Translations under genes and position numbers: made by a program
Virus record (IMG/VR): IMGVR_UViG_3300049032_000049
Location: 1-42,671 of that record
Origin: a virus
Strand: one strand, 5' to 3'
DNA length: 42,671 bases
Notes under the pieces: model-generated
The model's database searches: none
What the model was told of the DNA's origin: nothing
Seen by the model: only the letters and a program-made list of their open reading frames with translations
Part shown: one piece after another, positions 8,089 through 15,169 of the stretch
Position numbering within the stretch: position 1 is the stretch's first letter
How the letters are laid out: each line of letters opens with the position of its first letter

Positions 8089-8336
8089 ATGGTGCGCTTC
8101 TCTTCTTCATCCCAGCCGGTCAGGATCATGAATGCGTAGAACATGGTGTGCGCCTGCCTGCGGGTTAGCGTCTTTGATTTACCGGCCACTATTGTGACCG
8201 TCTCGCCATCGCAGACTATCCGCGTACCGCTGACATTATCAGTCACCCCGCCATTGGTGTACGACAGATCAATCCTATCGCTCACAGGTGGCGGATTAAA
8301 TTGCAGGGGCTTGCGCACGTATGCGATCCTGCTCAT
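8085..8336 (-). CDS. Small hypothetical protein overlapping the portal gene
   Basis: 83 residues starting MSRIAYVRKPLQF. The beginning of the gene overlaps the portal 3' end by 41 bases in another frame, and its end overlaps the MuF-like start by 4 bases. Content includes SDRIDLSYTNGG and a helix TRRQAHTMFYAFMILTGWDEE. The chosen ATG at 8336 is the first ATG; an upstream TTG is also in frame. Function unknown, probably head assembly by position. Confidence 0.65.
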   Translation of the reverse strand: MSRIAYVRKPLQFNPPPVSDRIDLSYTNGGVTDNVSGTRIVCDGETVTIVAGKSKTLTRRQAHTMFYAFMILTGWDEEEKRTI

Positions 8337-9657
8337 CTTCAAACGTAGTGCCTGGCTCGTACATCTCGCCGCGCTGCATGTTGTAGAAGTAGGTCTGCTC
8401 GCTTATCGCACCGCCTTGAAGCATTTGGAATAGAGCTGTTTTATCCTGCGGAGATAGTCCAGCCTCATCAAAGTCGGTATTGATAGCCACGGTTATCTCG
8501 CCAGATACGCCCTGCCATGCAGCCATGAGCCTGAGCATATCCTGCATTTGAGTTGAGCGCTTATTGACGATATTGGCCAATACTGATGTTTCACCAGTGC
8601 GGCGTAGCTTGACAGTTTCCAGCGCCTCGACACCAGACTTTTCAGCCTCAAGGAATCGCGCACCAAGGATGGACATTTGCTCGACCATTTCCTTTTTTAT
8701 TTCGCGTAGCTCTGTTAGCCCAGCGCCTTCAAACTCAAGGAAGCCCCATGTAGCATCTGGGTTTTGGGATGCATAGCCACCAGTAGCGCCAAGCCTGAAA
8801 GGATCTGATTCGGCAAACTGAAAACCAGCAAACATAGGTGTCGGAGTGCCAATAAAGTGCGCCGCGTTTTTGTGCTCCACATCCATAGCGAAGTGATGCA
8901 GGTTTACATTGGCAAGATCAAGGATGGGCGGGCGATGTGACTCAAGGTCGCAGAAAAAAGGAATCTGCTTCAGCGGCTCACCATTCATCAGTGGGATTTT
9001 ATCCACGCCAAATTGGGTGCCTTGTCGATATATGCGCTGAACGTATTGACCATCAATCAATAGCAGGCGGCGCTCTTGCTGAATCTCTGTACGGGTTACC
9101 ATATCATCGCCCCAGCCCTCTACGGTTTCAATTAGCCGAACCATAGTTAGCTGGGAGCCATTTCCAACACGCTCATAGCGCCAGTCAATAATGGTTTCGG
9201 CTAGGTACTCGGCAACATAGGGGCGAATCATTGACGCCTGAAGCTTGGCTGCGCTCATCCCTGCGGTTGATACATCTGGGTATTCGACAAGATAACCAAC
9301 TCGACCGACTGTTACGTCCTCATCAAGCCCACGACGACACAAATCATTAAGGCTTACTTTGTTGTCGATGCTCAGCATCATGTCATCAATGATTGGCTGT
9401 AGCGATGAGGGGGCCTTGACCACGATAGGCTTACGAAATGCCATCCCTATCAATCCATCAACTGTGCGACCGGTAGCGCCGAAGTATGAGCCGCGCGAAA
9501 CCATTGCTGTATATTCTTCATCGGTCTGCTCCGACAATGGCGGGACAATGGTCTTCAGCATGTCCGAACGCTTAATCGCGTCCTCACCCTCCACCGCCAA
9601 CCGGCACTTTTTCCATATCGGTAACATAGCGGTGTAAAGTTTATTCTGGCTAATCAT
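8296..9657 (-). CDS. Portal protein (DUF4055-type)
   Basis: 453 residues starting MISQNKLYTAMLPIWKKCRL, with a GAGGG about 9 bases upstream; a GTG lies immediately before the ATG. Landmarks of the DUF4055 portal family are visible: VEGEDAIKR, a YFGATGRTVDGLIGMAFRKP block, DVTVGRVGYLVEYP, and the long helix near KKEMVEQMSILGARFLEAE. It forms the dodecameric ring at the DNA entry vertex. It is downstream of terminase and upstream of the MuF-like gene, the standard order. Confidence 0.88.
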   Translation of the reverse strand: MISQNKLYTAMLPIWKKCRLAVEGEDAIKRSDMLKTIVPPLSEQTDEEYTAMVSRGSYFGATGRTVDGLIGMAFRKPIVVKAPSSLQPIIDDMMLSIDNKVSLNDLCRRGLDEDVTVGRVGYLVEYPDVSTAGMSAAKLQASMIRPYVAEYLAETIIDWRYERVGNGSQLTMVRLIETVEGWGDDMVTRTEIQQERRLLLIDGQYVQRIYRQGTQFGVDKIPLMNGEPLKQIPFFCDLESHRPPILDLANVNLHHFAMDVEHKNAAHFIGTPTPMFAGFQFAESDPFRLGATGGYASQNPDATWGFLEFEGAGLTELREIKKEMVEQMSILGARFLEAEKSGVEALETVKLRRTGETSVLANIVNKRSTQMQDMLRLMAAWQGVSGEITVAINTDFDEAGLSPQDKTALFQMLQGGAISEQTYFYNMQRGEMYEPGTTFEDEQDRIRAQAPAI

Positions 9658-9688
9658 CACAAAACCCTCATAAGTTTTGGCTATTGTA

Positions 9689-10969
9689 TCACCGACCGGT
9701 TAATTTGATAGAGCTGGCGATTCTTTGTGCTATTGCGTACCTGTGCGCAATGAAGTATCCCCCAGCGTCAACAGGGTCTTCAGCTCCATCCTTCTCTGGC
9801 ATACCGTTGTCGTCATATGGTTGGCGCTCCAATAGCTCAGTATAAACTGGGCATAGGTCAGTGTTGACCTTATAACGGCGATCACCAGCAGCATTACAGA
9901 ACATCGCATTCATTGACATAACCCTATCGCGTATAGCCGGATTGGATGGATTGGTCAGCAGCGTGAACTTTGCAGCCCGCAATAGCGTGTGGTCTGTCTC
10001 TGTGCTGTTTACAGTCTTTCGTGCGTTACCGCTAGCATCAGGGTAAACCGTTATATGGTGCCCTTTGTATCGCTCATTTAGTGCGACAATCATCGCTGGC
10101 GTGTCAGCAATCTTCGTAAGCTCGCCCAGTGCCAAAGGAAGCCCATCACGTACAACATGAATAACAGCGGCCATGCGGTTGACGTTAAAGTCCATTCCAA
10201 CATGTAAAGGCTCGTGATCTTTGATTGTTTCGTTTGTGTGATTTAGCCTTCGGTCAAAGTTTGGATAAACACTACCGCTATTTAGGTTTACAAATTGCCC
10301 CTTTAGGTACGCTGATATTAACTGAGGCGGATAAGAATCAAGTAGCGACTGAATGTAGTCATCTGGCAAGTTCTTTTCGTTCTGGTATGTTGATCCGTGG
10401 ACTATTCCGTAACTTCCTGCAAGTTTTGGATTATCTCGCACAGCCTTTACGAATAGCTGATAGGTTGCCTTAAATCCCTCAGGCGTGGTGGCTATGTCTA
10501 TACCATTGCGCAGCCCATCAACGTTGTAGCGCATCCTAGCCTGAACCTTACGCCATGCAAGCAAGGCCTTTTTCAGTGCTAGCAGGTCGAATTCATCAAG
10601 GAGAGCGTGGCCAATCTTAAACCCTACTATATTGCCAGGGTTATCCATTGACCTGCATATCGTGGTTGATCGGTATTTCTTTCCGCTGTAGTAGTGCACC
10701 TCTTTGTTGGCTTCACGTATCTCTACGCGCAAGCCCCAATCAAACGCAACCTCTTCAACAGTAGGATAGAAAATATCTCTGATATGGGGAAAGGTTGGGG
10801 CAAAGTATCCGCTGTTGATTCGCGGCCACTCCCATACGTGCTTCATTATCGCAGCAGAGCCGCCCCATGTTTTACCAGTACCGAACCCGCATACCATTGC
10901 CCTGTACTTTTGAGGCAGCGCCAAGAATTCAGCTTGTGGAACGTTTAGGCGCGGATTAATCCCCGTCAT
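9689..10969 (-). CDS. terL: Terminase large subunit
   Basis: 426 residues. Walker A is CGFGTGKT at residues 27-34 and Walker B is HALLDEFD at about 121-128. C-terminal nuclease acidic residues appear in HVGMDFNVN, VYPDASGNA and EDPVDAGGYFIAHRY. It cuts concatemers and pumps DNA into the procapsid through the portal. The start overlaps the small subunit gene by 14 bases. The packaging strategy (cos or headful) cannot be decided, although a circular assembly is compatible with either. Confidence 0.93.
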   Translation of the reverse strand: MTGINPRLNVPQAEFLALPQKYRAMVCGFGTGKTWGGSAAIMKHVWEWPRINSGYFAPTFPHIRDIFYPTVEEVAFDWGLRVEIREANKEVHYYSGKKYRSTTICRSMDNPGNIVGFKIGHALLDEFDLLALKKALLAWRKVQARMRYNVDGLRNGIDIATTPEGFKATYQLFVKAVRDNPKLAGSYGIVHGSTYQNEKNLPDDYIQSLLDSYPPQLISAYLKGQFVNLNSGSVYPNFDRRLNHTNETIKDHEPLHVGMDFNVNRMAAVIHVVRDGLPLALGELTKIADTPAMIVALNERYKGHHITVYPDASGNARKTVNSTETDHTLLRAAKFTLLTNPSNPAIRDRVMSMNAMFCNAAGDRRYKVNTDLCPVYTELLERQPYDDNGMPEKDGAEDPVDAGGYFIAHRYAIAQRIASSIKLTGR

Positions 10970-11405
10970 TTGGTTTTGATGCGTCTTGGACGCTTACAGT
11001 GATGTGCACAGGTGTTGGCGCCAAATCATCGCCATCAGGCTCAGGCGTTGCTCTAAACTCTTCCGGCAATCGGTTCTTTAGCCAAAATATGCACGCGGTA
11101 GTATCAGGTGGGTAATGCTTGACTGTAGGAGTTATGACAACCTCGCCATTTACTACGCGAATATCATCCTCCGGGTGTGAATAGCCATTTGCTCTGTGAT
11201 AAAGGGAAAGCTTTACCCTGTCGTCTGCTGGCGCCTTACCGACCTTTATGGACTCCGAAAACGCCTCGTGCTCGACCTTCCAAAGGTTTATTGTTGATAC
11301 CGAAACCTGAAAAAAATCAGCTAATTCTGCGTCAGTTGCACCTAGTGCGCACAGCTTTTTAGCTTGCTCAGCATACTTTACGTCGTACTTCGACGGTCTT
11401 GCCAT
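10956..11405 (-). CDS. terS: Terminase small subunit
   Basis: 149 residues from ATG at 11405, with CAGGG about 8 bases upstream; a TTG 15 bases further upstream is also in frame. Residues 24-45 (ATDAELADFFQVSVSTINLW) form the helix-turn-helix of terminase small subunits, followed by a helical oligomerisation part and a Pro/Asp-rich tail. It recognises the packaging site and loads TerL. It is the first gene after the late promoter. Confidence 0.9.
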   Translation of the reverse strand: MARPSKYDVKYAEQAKKLCALGATDAELADFFQVSVSTINLWKVEHEAFSESIKVGKAPADDRVKLSLYHRANGYSHPEDDIRVVNGEVVITPTVKHYPPDTTACIFWLKNRLPEEFRATPEPDGDDLAPTPVHITVSVQDASKPNDGD

Positions 11406-11430
11406 TATTAGCCCTGCCAATAACGTTATG

Positions 11431-11463
11431 ATCCACTGGATCGGGTTTGCCCCTCGGGGGCGT
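11431..11463 (-). other. Small inverted repeats in the terminase leader
   Basis: GATCCACTGGATC at about 11431-11443 is a palindrome with 6-bp arms and a single central base. CCCCTCGGGGG at about 11452-11462 forms a GC hairpin. Both lie between the late promoter and TerS, where a packaging or regulatory site could be. No function is established. Confidence 0.35.
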
Positions 11464-11471
11464 GTTACGTG

Positions 11472-11480
11472 ATTATACCA
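11472..11480 (-). promoter_or_regulatory. Candidate late promoter (extended -10)
   Basis: The minus strand reads TGGTATAAT: a perfect TATAAT at 11472-11477 with the TG of an extended -10. The -35 position overlaps the upstream terminator stem and is poor. It lies about 65 bases before TerS and immediately after a terminator, so it is placed to start the whole leftward late operon. Confidence 0.6.
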
Positions 11481-11485
11481 CTAAT

Positions 11486-11507
11486 AAAAAAGCCCGACTA
11501 CTCGGGC
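11486..11507 (-). terminator. Intrinsic terminator ending the early/middle leftward operon
   Basis: On the minus strand, GCCCGA, a 4-base loop and TCGGGC are followed by six T and then ATTAG. The upstream arm encodes the last residues of the preceding small gene, whose TAG stop is in the loop. It separates the nin-like region from the late promoter and would need to be bypassed for readthrough. Confidence 0.85.
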
Positions 11508-11707
11508 GAAGGTGCGGACTGGCGAGATGATTTGCTATCAGGATCAATTCCCATATCAATACAGCGCTTTCTGGCTGTAGTTGACCCAACTCCGAAAAGC
11601 TCGGCACAAAGAACCCAGTTCTGTACTGAGGTTTTTTTAATTAATCGCCTAGCATTAGCCATTATAATTCTGTCTCTTTCGCAAAAATCTGACTTTGCGT
11701 ATTCCAT
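11498..11707 (-). CDS. Small HTH-like protein before the late promoter
   Basis: 69 residues, basic. RDRIIMANARRLIKK, then NWVLCAELFGVGSTTARKRC, looks like a helix-turn-helix (LFGVGSTTARKRC as turn plus recognition helix). A GGGGG stands 4-8 bases before ATG. The gene ends inside the terminator hairpin next to the late promoter. That position could suit a late regulator, but similarity to a known Q-type antiterminator is not visible. Confidence 0.7.
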   Translation of the reverse strand: MEYAKSDFCERDRIIMANARRLIKKTSVQNWVLCAELFGVGSTTARKRCIDMGIDPDSKSSRQSAPSPE

Positions 11708-11741
11708 AAATCCCCCTATATCGCATTATCCGGATAGCCGA

Positions 11742-11975
11742 CTAGCACCATTCACAATTTACGCCAGCAGCTTGAAGCACGGCAACAAGGTCATCATATC
11801 CATTGCTTGAGCCGTATTTCTCATCAAGCGCCTCGACGATATTGTCTTTTTCTTCATCACTAGCGCTATCATCAAGTACGGCAAAATATGAGCCGTCATT
11901 ATCCATAACAAGCTGGATTTTTTCCTTGTCGATAGTTCCGTCATTAAAGTCTTTGATAAGCTGTTCGTAATTCAT
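11742..11975 (-). CDS. Hypothetical acidic protein
   Basis: 77 residues starting MNYEQLIKDFNDGTIDKEKI, with GGTG 6 bases before ATG. It is very acidic (DDSASDEEKDNIVEALDEKYG) and ends in AGVNCEWC. No family is recognised. It is one of a set of short leftward genes between NinG and the terminase. Confidence 0.7.
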   Translation of the reverse strand: MNYEQLIKDFNDGTIDKEKIQLVMDNDGSYFAVLDDSASDEEKDNIVEALDEKYGSSNGYDDLVAVLQAAGVNCEWC

Positions 11976-11992
11976 AATTGCACCTAAGTTAG

Positions 11993-12223
11993 TTAAATTG
12001 CATTATCCGGCCAGTAATACCCTCTGCACGGCTCTACCGGGCGTGATTGTGTTTCCCAAAACTTGTGCGCGATTGGCGCCTGGTTGGCCTGAGCCAGAAT
12101 CTGCGCGTGGAACTGGTTTCGCGGCTTTGGAGGCTCCAGTTCCTCAGCCTCTGGAAGTGTGATTTCATTGTTCATTGTCATCAGTAAAGCCTCTAGCGCC
12201 CGCGCTTCAATTACATTTTTCAT
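11993..12223 (-). CDS. Hypothetical protein
   Basis: 76 residues from ATG at 12223 (MKNVIEARALEALLMTMNNE). An in-frame GTG at 12244 would add 7 residues. It has a helical N-terminus, then a Pro/Glu-rich middle (ITLPEAEELEPPKPRNQF) and an ending WPDNAI. It overlaps the upstream 56-codon gene by 17 bases. Function unknown. Confidence 0.65.
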   Translation of the reverse strand: MKNVIEARALEALLMTMNNEITLPEAEELEPPKPRNQFHAQILAQANQAPIAHKFWETQSRPVEPCRGYYWPDNAI

Positions 12224-12377
12224 TGTATTCCAACCAACCACCACGAACTAATGCGCGGAACTTTACGGGGTTATTCAAAAACAGCTTAGGCATTGAGTTC
12301 TTTCCCAATCCTAAAAACTCCTGGCACTCCTTCAAAGAGCGCCAGCCTATTTGTTTTGCGTATTGTGATGGACTCAT
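12207..12377 (-). CDS. Small basic protein
   Basis: 56 residues starting MSPSQYAKQIGWRSLKECQE, with AGAGG about 9 bases upstream of ATG. The sequence has a helix-turn-helix feel (SLKECQEFLGLGKNSMPKLF) and ends LVRGGWLEYNEKCN. It follows the upstream gene by 2 bases and overlaps the next. A DNA-binding role is possible but unproven. Confidence 0.65.
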   Translation of the reverse strand: MSPSQYAKQIGWRSLKECQEFLGLGKNSMPKLFLNNPVKFRALVRGGWLEYNEKCN

Positions 12378-12379
12378 GG

Positions 12380-12682
12380 CTAGATCCTCTCAAAAACAAA
12401 ATCATCTAATAGATCATCAATTTTTGTCGGCGCAACCGATGGCTCGCACCAATCTATCCACCGATTTCCATCTTTATCAACAGAAAAGTAAACTTTCGAC
12501 TTTGCATTAATTCCAACAGCAGGATTGCTGAACATGTAATAACCATCAACTAGACATTTAGCATATTCGTCTGTGTTTTCTCTTGCTCCACAAAGACTGC
12601 AAACACCATAACCATCAGGCGTTTTATTCCCTCTGTGCTCGTGTCCTAATGTATTTTCCTGGTATCCATTTGATATGTTCAT
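12380..12682 (-). CDS. Hypothetical zinc-ribbon-like protein
   Basis: 100 residues. A CxxC pair (YGVCSLCGARE) after an N-terminal HEHRGNK suggests one metal-binding knuckle; a beta-rich part follows (SKVYFSVDKDGNRWIDWCEP). The tail DDLLDDFVFERI is acidic. Role unknown; it lies in the small-gene cluster. Confidence 0.7.
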   Translation of the reverse strand: MNISNGYQENTLGHEHRGNKTPDGYGVCSLCGARENTDEYAKCLVDGYYMFSNPAVGINAKSKVYFSVDKDGNRWIDWCEPSVAPTKIDDLLDDFVFERI

Positions 12683-12719
12683 AATTTTCCTACCCGATTA
12701 GCTTTGCCGCACCAGGCGG

Positions 12720-12857
12720 CTATTGAACTACAAAGCCTAGTGCTATAAATGCATCAACAACTGGCTGATCCGATTCATGATAACCAAGGCGATAATGGCA
12801 AGGAATATCAGAATTAATAACGTAATTATCCCAATAAACAAACCTTAAATTTTTCAT
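12720..12857 (-). CDS. Hypothetical small protein
   Basis: 45 residues from ATG at 12857 (MKNLRFVYWDNYVI), with AAGGAGAG 5-12 bases upstream. The first A of the ATG is the last base of the upstream TAA (TAATG coupling). Aromatic-rich with HYRLGYHESDQPVVDAF. No family recognised. Confidence 0.65.
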   Translation of the reverse strand: MKNLRFVYWDNYVINSDIPCHYRLGYHESDQPVVDAFIALGFVVQ

Positions 12858-13021
12858 TAAAACTCTCCTTTTGCAGCTTTTCTTGCTGAAATTGCTACCC
12901 AATCCGCCAAAGTCGCATAACTTTCTGCACTCCACTCATTTACAGCCCATACAAGTATTTTCTTAACCTGCTTGGTGTACTTGTTTTCTATTTCTACTAT
13001 GTGAGGCCATAACATTTCCAT
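12857..13021 (-). CDS. Hypothetical small protein
   Basis: 54 residues starting MEMLWPHIVEIENKYTKQVK, helical with several Trp (VWAVNEWSAESYATLADWVA). It starts directly after the upstream TAA and ends in TAATG with the next gene, so translation is coupled on both sides. Function unknown. Confidence 0.65.
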   Translation of the reverse strand: MEMLWPHIVEIENKYTKQVKKILVWAVNEWSAESYATLADWVAISARKAAKGEF

Positions 13022-13264
13022 TTACATAGCCTCCAACATTGCCTGCTCTCGGCGATAAAGAAAATTCTGAGAATACCGAATCATTGCGCACAAACGGTCG
13101 GCAAGGATTGGATTTTTTGGCTCTTTAATATTTAGAAGGCGATCAGACCAATCAATTATAATTTTAATTGCACCATTTCTTTCGTTTTCAGACATGGCGC
13201 CGTTGTAGTCCATAATTGAATCTCTAACTATTTCGATGGCTTCGATAATATCTGCATTTTTCAT
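13022..13264 (-). CDS. Hypothetical helical protein, first gene after a promoter
   Basis: 80 residues from ATG at 13264 (MKNADIIEAIEIVRDSIMDY), with TAGGAG 10 bases upstream. The frame stays open further upstream but that part spans the promoter and is unlike protein. Mostly helical (AIKIIIDWSDRLLNIKEP). It may be the first gene of a leftward transcript from 13311. Confidence 0.7.
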   Translation of the reverse strand: MKNADIIEAIEIVRDSIMDYNGAMSENERNGAIKIIIDWSDRLLNIKEPKNPILADRLCAMIRYSQNFLYRREQAMLEAM

Positions 13265-13310
13265 CTTCTTAACTCCTATCGGCTTAGCGTTATTGCTTAC
13301 CATGTGAGTC

Positions 13311-13339
13311 ATTATACGCGTATTTATTTTATTTGCTAG
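13311..13339 (-). promoter_or_regulatory. Candidate promoter
   Basis: A perfect TATAAT on the minus strand (13311-13316) has a weak -35 (CTAGCA) 17 bases upstream. It sits about 47 bases before the 80-residue gene. The stretch 13265-13486 holds no convincing gene, so this is the main signal in it. Confidence 0.4.
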
Positions 13340-13486
13340 TACTATGCTACATTTTGAAGTGTAAAGATAAGTTAAAGCCCGTTCAGGCAACATCTTGGGC
13401 GGCGATGCAATGCGGTTACAAGTCCTACCGTGCCCTACATGCTTATTCACCAGATTGCCGCAGCGAAGTGCTTGCACGGGTTTTGG

Positions 13487-13621
13487 TTAAATCTGGATTA
13501 CTGCGAACATGCGCGCTTGGATTTTGGCTGAGTGCTCTGGCCGCGACATTGCTCCAGATAACGCGAAGTTTACACCCCATAGTTGCCGCCCTTTCATGCG
13601 GCTGTCATGGTAATTGACCAC
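13487..13621 (-). CDS. Small hypothetical protein, GTG start
   Basis: 44 residues if started at GTG 13621, which shares a base with the upstream TAG (TAGTG), the same coupling geometry used by neighbours. The sequence VNYHDSRMKGRQLWGVNFAL looks like real protein. No Shine-Dalgarno is obvious, so reinitiation after the upstream stop is assumed. Function unknown. Confidence 0.45.
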   Translation of the reverse strand: MVNYHDSRMKGRQLWGVNFALSGAMSRPEHSAKIQARMFAVIQI

Positions 13622-13815
13622 TAAAACACGGGAGATAACAAGTAATCGCCGTACATGTTTAGTGCAGCCCATGCGCTCTGCTCTGTTTGCCTTTCGGCGA
13701 ATTCTTGCCAGTTTAGCGACATGGCGGTCGCGGGTGTTTTCCTGTAGTCGTCGGTTGGCATTTCCCGAAATCTAAACCAATCAAGATCAATAGCGCTTTT
13801 CTTGATCCTGCCCAT
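13621..13815 (-). CDS. Small hypothetical protein
   Basis: 64 residues starting MGRIKKSAIDLDWFRFREMP. It has a basic N-terminus and aromatic residues (MSLNWQEFAERQTEQSAWAA). It ends LLSPVF and overlaps the next gene by one base. The Shine-Dalgarno is weak. Function unknown; it is the first gene downstream of the tRNA-like region. Confidence 0.55.
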   Translation of the reverse strand: MGRIKKSAIDLDWFRFREMPTDDYRKTPATAMSLNWQEFAERQTEQSAWAALNMYGDYLLSPVF

Positions 13816-13854
13816 TCAATACTGCTTGCGCGAATTTTTGTAAGTTTTACGACA

Positions 13855-13947
13855 TTACTGGTCGGCTGTAACCCAATTTGCTGGAGCGGGTTGTCCGTTT
13901 TTGAAGACTATGAAACCCTGCTGAAACGTCAGTCTTTCGTTTTGCCA
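13855..13947 (-). pseudogene. Possible gene remnant without a start codon
   Basis: An open frame of 30 codons ends in TAA at 13857-13855. It reads like a conserved C-terminus (QQGFIVFKNGQPAPANWV) but has no ATG, GTG or TTG start. Upstream in frame there is a stop and then the tRNA-like element. It may be the tail of a gene cut by an insertion or deletion; a rare CTG start is the alternative. Confidence 0.25.
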
Positions 13948-13967
13948 TTACTGGCGAATTCTTTGAA

Positions 13968-14064
13968 GTGGATAATGGCGGCAGGATTTGAACCTGCTTT
14001 TCTTGCCCGAGGTCGCGACCCTCTCAGCTTTGTCTTGCAAATTGACGTTTCTACCAATACCCAC
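13968..14064 (-). tRNA. Degenerate tRNA-like element (possible relic)
   Basis: On the minus strand there is a perfect T-arm, GCAGG-TTCAAAT-CCTGC (13997-13981), and a D-loop-like TTGGTAGA about 65 bases earlier. Between them lies a variable-arm-like hairpin built on GGTCGCGACC. The ends GTGGGTATTGG and CCATTATCCAC (14064-14054 and 13978-13968) pair over 11 positions with one wobble and one mismatch. However, the acceptor bases directly after the T-arm do not pair with any 5' strand, and no proper anticodon stem forms. It is therefore not a clean tRNA; a relic or a recombined leucine-type tRNA is possible. Confidence 0.35.
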
Positions 14065-14071
14065 ATCAAAG

Positions 14072-14098
14072 CCGACTCGGCACATCACCGCGAGTCGG
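14072..14098 (-). other. Perfect hairpin in a gene-free stretch
   Basis: CCGACTCG and CGAGTCGG pair over 8 bp around an 11-base loop, just upstream of the tRNA-like element. With another hairpin (GCGTA/TACGC at about 14205-14219) it suggests that 13948-14236, which lacks a credible gene, carries structured RNA. No U-run follows, so it does not look like a terminator. Confidence 0.5.
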
Positions 14099-14236
14099 TA
14101 CGGTTTATGCCAACTCTTGCGAATGGGCAATGTTGTGGCCGGATGCGATCCCGGCATGCCAGCGCGGGTACGAAGCTGACGTTATTGTGTTTCCACTGAC
14201 GCTGCGTATCGCCTACGCATTCACAACAATTTCAGT

Positions 14237-14389
14237 TTAACACTTCACACAACTAGCGTTAATATCTTTGCTTTTCTTTACGGTTTCAAATTGAGCCTTG
14301 CAGCTTGCATTAGCGCAGATCGTTTTACCTGCTGCTGGCATTACGTATAGGGAATAGTGCTGGCAGTTTGGGCATTTACTTGAGTTCAT
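14237..14389 (-). CDS. Small zinc-ribbon peptide
   Basis: 50 residues, MNSSKCPNCQHYSLYVMPAA then CANASCKAQF and a final CVKC. Two or three Cys pairs (CPNC, C...C, CVKC) indicate zinc binding. It overlaps the end of NinG by 14 bases. Similar small Cys-rich peptides often accompany nin genes. Function unknown. Confidence 0.65.
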   Translation of the reverse strand: MNSSKCPNCQHYSLYVMPAAGKTICANASCKAQFETVKKSKDINASCVKC

Positions 14390-14996
14390 TTTCAAGCTCT
14401 CTGATTTGTTTATTCCAGTCTTTGCGCATTGCGATTAGCTCATCGCAAGTCCACTTTTTTACTTCGGTATTTGTTTCGCAGTAGTCAATAATATTTTTTG
14501 CTTCTTCATCGCCAAATCTATTTCGTAAGCCCTGCAAATATCCGTGCGTTGTTTTTGTTCCGTAAATGTCGCCACTTAGGTCGCTATTGCATCGCCGGTT
14601 GTGTTGTAGGTAAACGTTTTTAGGGTCAAACCTTAACCCGCTTTGAGCGCCACGGGTCTTGAAGTGTCCAGCACAAAATATATCGCCGCCTTTTGGCTTC
14701 CCGCAGCTAATGCAGGTCGGCTCCAATCCGCGATCCGCGAACCACTTTAATTCCTGCAATCTCCGGAGCTTGTTGAATACCTTTTGGCATAGCTCAAGCT
14801 GCTTTGATAGGTCGCCTTTGTAGTATTCAGTCTTTCGCACCCTGGCTGCCTTCTCAGCCTCTTTAGCCCTAACACCTTGCGCCCAGTCCAGCACACAAGC
14901 AGCATTCAAGCAGACCTTAGTAATCTTAAGTCCTATTCGCTTTGGGGTGTATAGCTCTCGGCATACGGCACAGCGGCGCTCCTTTAGTGGCTTCAT
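14376..14996 (-). CDS. ninG: NinG (Rap) recombination protein
   Basis: 206 residues from ATG at 14996, close to lambda NinG (204); an upstream start at 15023 would overlap the preceding peptide further. An N-terminal RRCAVCRELYTPKR zinc knuckle, a long charged helix, then CISCGKPKGGDIFCAGHFKTRG and LQHNRRCNSDLSGD carry the family's Cys/His pattern. Lambda Rap is a structure-specific endonuclease acting on recombination intermediates and replication forks. It overlaps the upstream peptide (ATGA). Confidence 0.9.
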   Translation of the reverse strand: MKPLKERRCAVCRELYTPKRIGLKITKVCLNAACVLDWAQGVRAKEAEKAARVRKTEYYKGDLSKQLELCQKVFNKLRRLQELKWFADRGLEPTCISCGKPKGGDIFCAGHFKTRGAQSGLRFDPKNVYLQHNRRCNSDLSGDIYGTKTTHGYLQGLRNRFGDEEAKNIIDYCETNTEVKKWTCDELIAMRKDWNKQIRELENELK

Positions 14997-15169
14997 TGCT
15001 TCCCCTTTGTTCCGTGCGCGCATGGCATCTTAGACAATGCAACAGCTTGGTTTAATCTCGCATAAACCGCATTGTAATCGTCGCCATTCATCCGGCATGC
15101 ACACTCTAGGCTGCATGTGACGGCCATTGGTAGTTTTACTTGGTTTACTTTGCAGATAGAGCAGATCAT
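14993..15169 (-). CDS. Small Cys-rich peptide between dUTPase and NinG
   Basis: 58 residues starting MICSICKVNQVKLPMAVTCS. The pairs CSIC and CSLECAC suggest a zinc knuckle. It overlaps dUTPase and NinG by 4 bases each (ATGA), a strong sign of coupled translation. The end is basic. Function unknown. Confidence 0.65.
   Translation of the reverse strand: MICSICKVNQVKLPMAVTCSLECACRMNGDDYNAVYARLNQAVALSKMPCAHGTKGKQ

Noticed and set aside
13265-13477. N-terminal extension of the 80-residue gene
   Set aside because: The extension covers a TATAAT promoter and reads as low-quality sequence; ATG at 13264 has TAGGAG upstream.
13333-13617. Rightward open frame of 94 codons opposite the promoter region
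   Set aside because: Its composition is unlike protein, there is no Shine-Dalgarno, and it runs against all neighbouring genes and across the leftward small genes.
14072-14098. Intrinsic terminator
   Set aside because: No U-run follows the stem on either strand.
13948-14157. 69-codon leftward frame across the tRNA-like element
   Set aside because: Arg/Cys/His-rich shadow of structured sequence, no ribosome site, no resemblance to protein.
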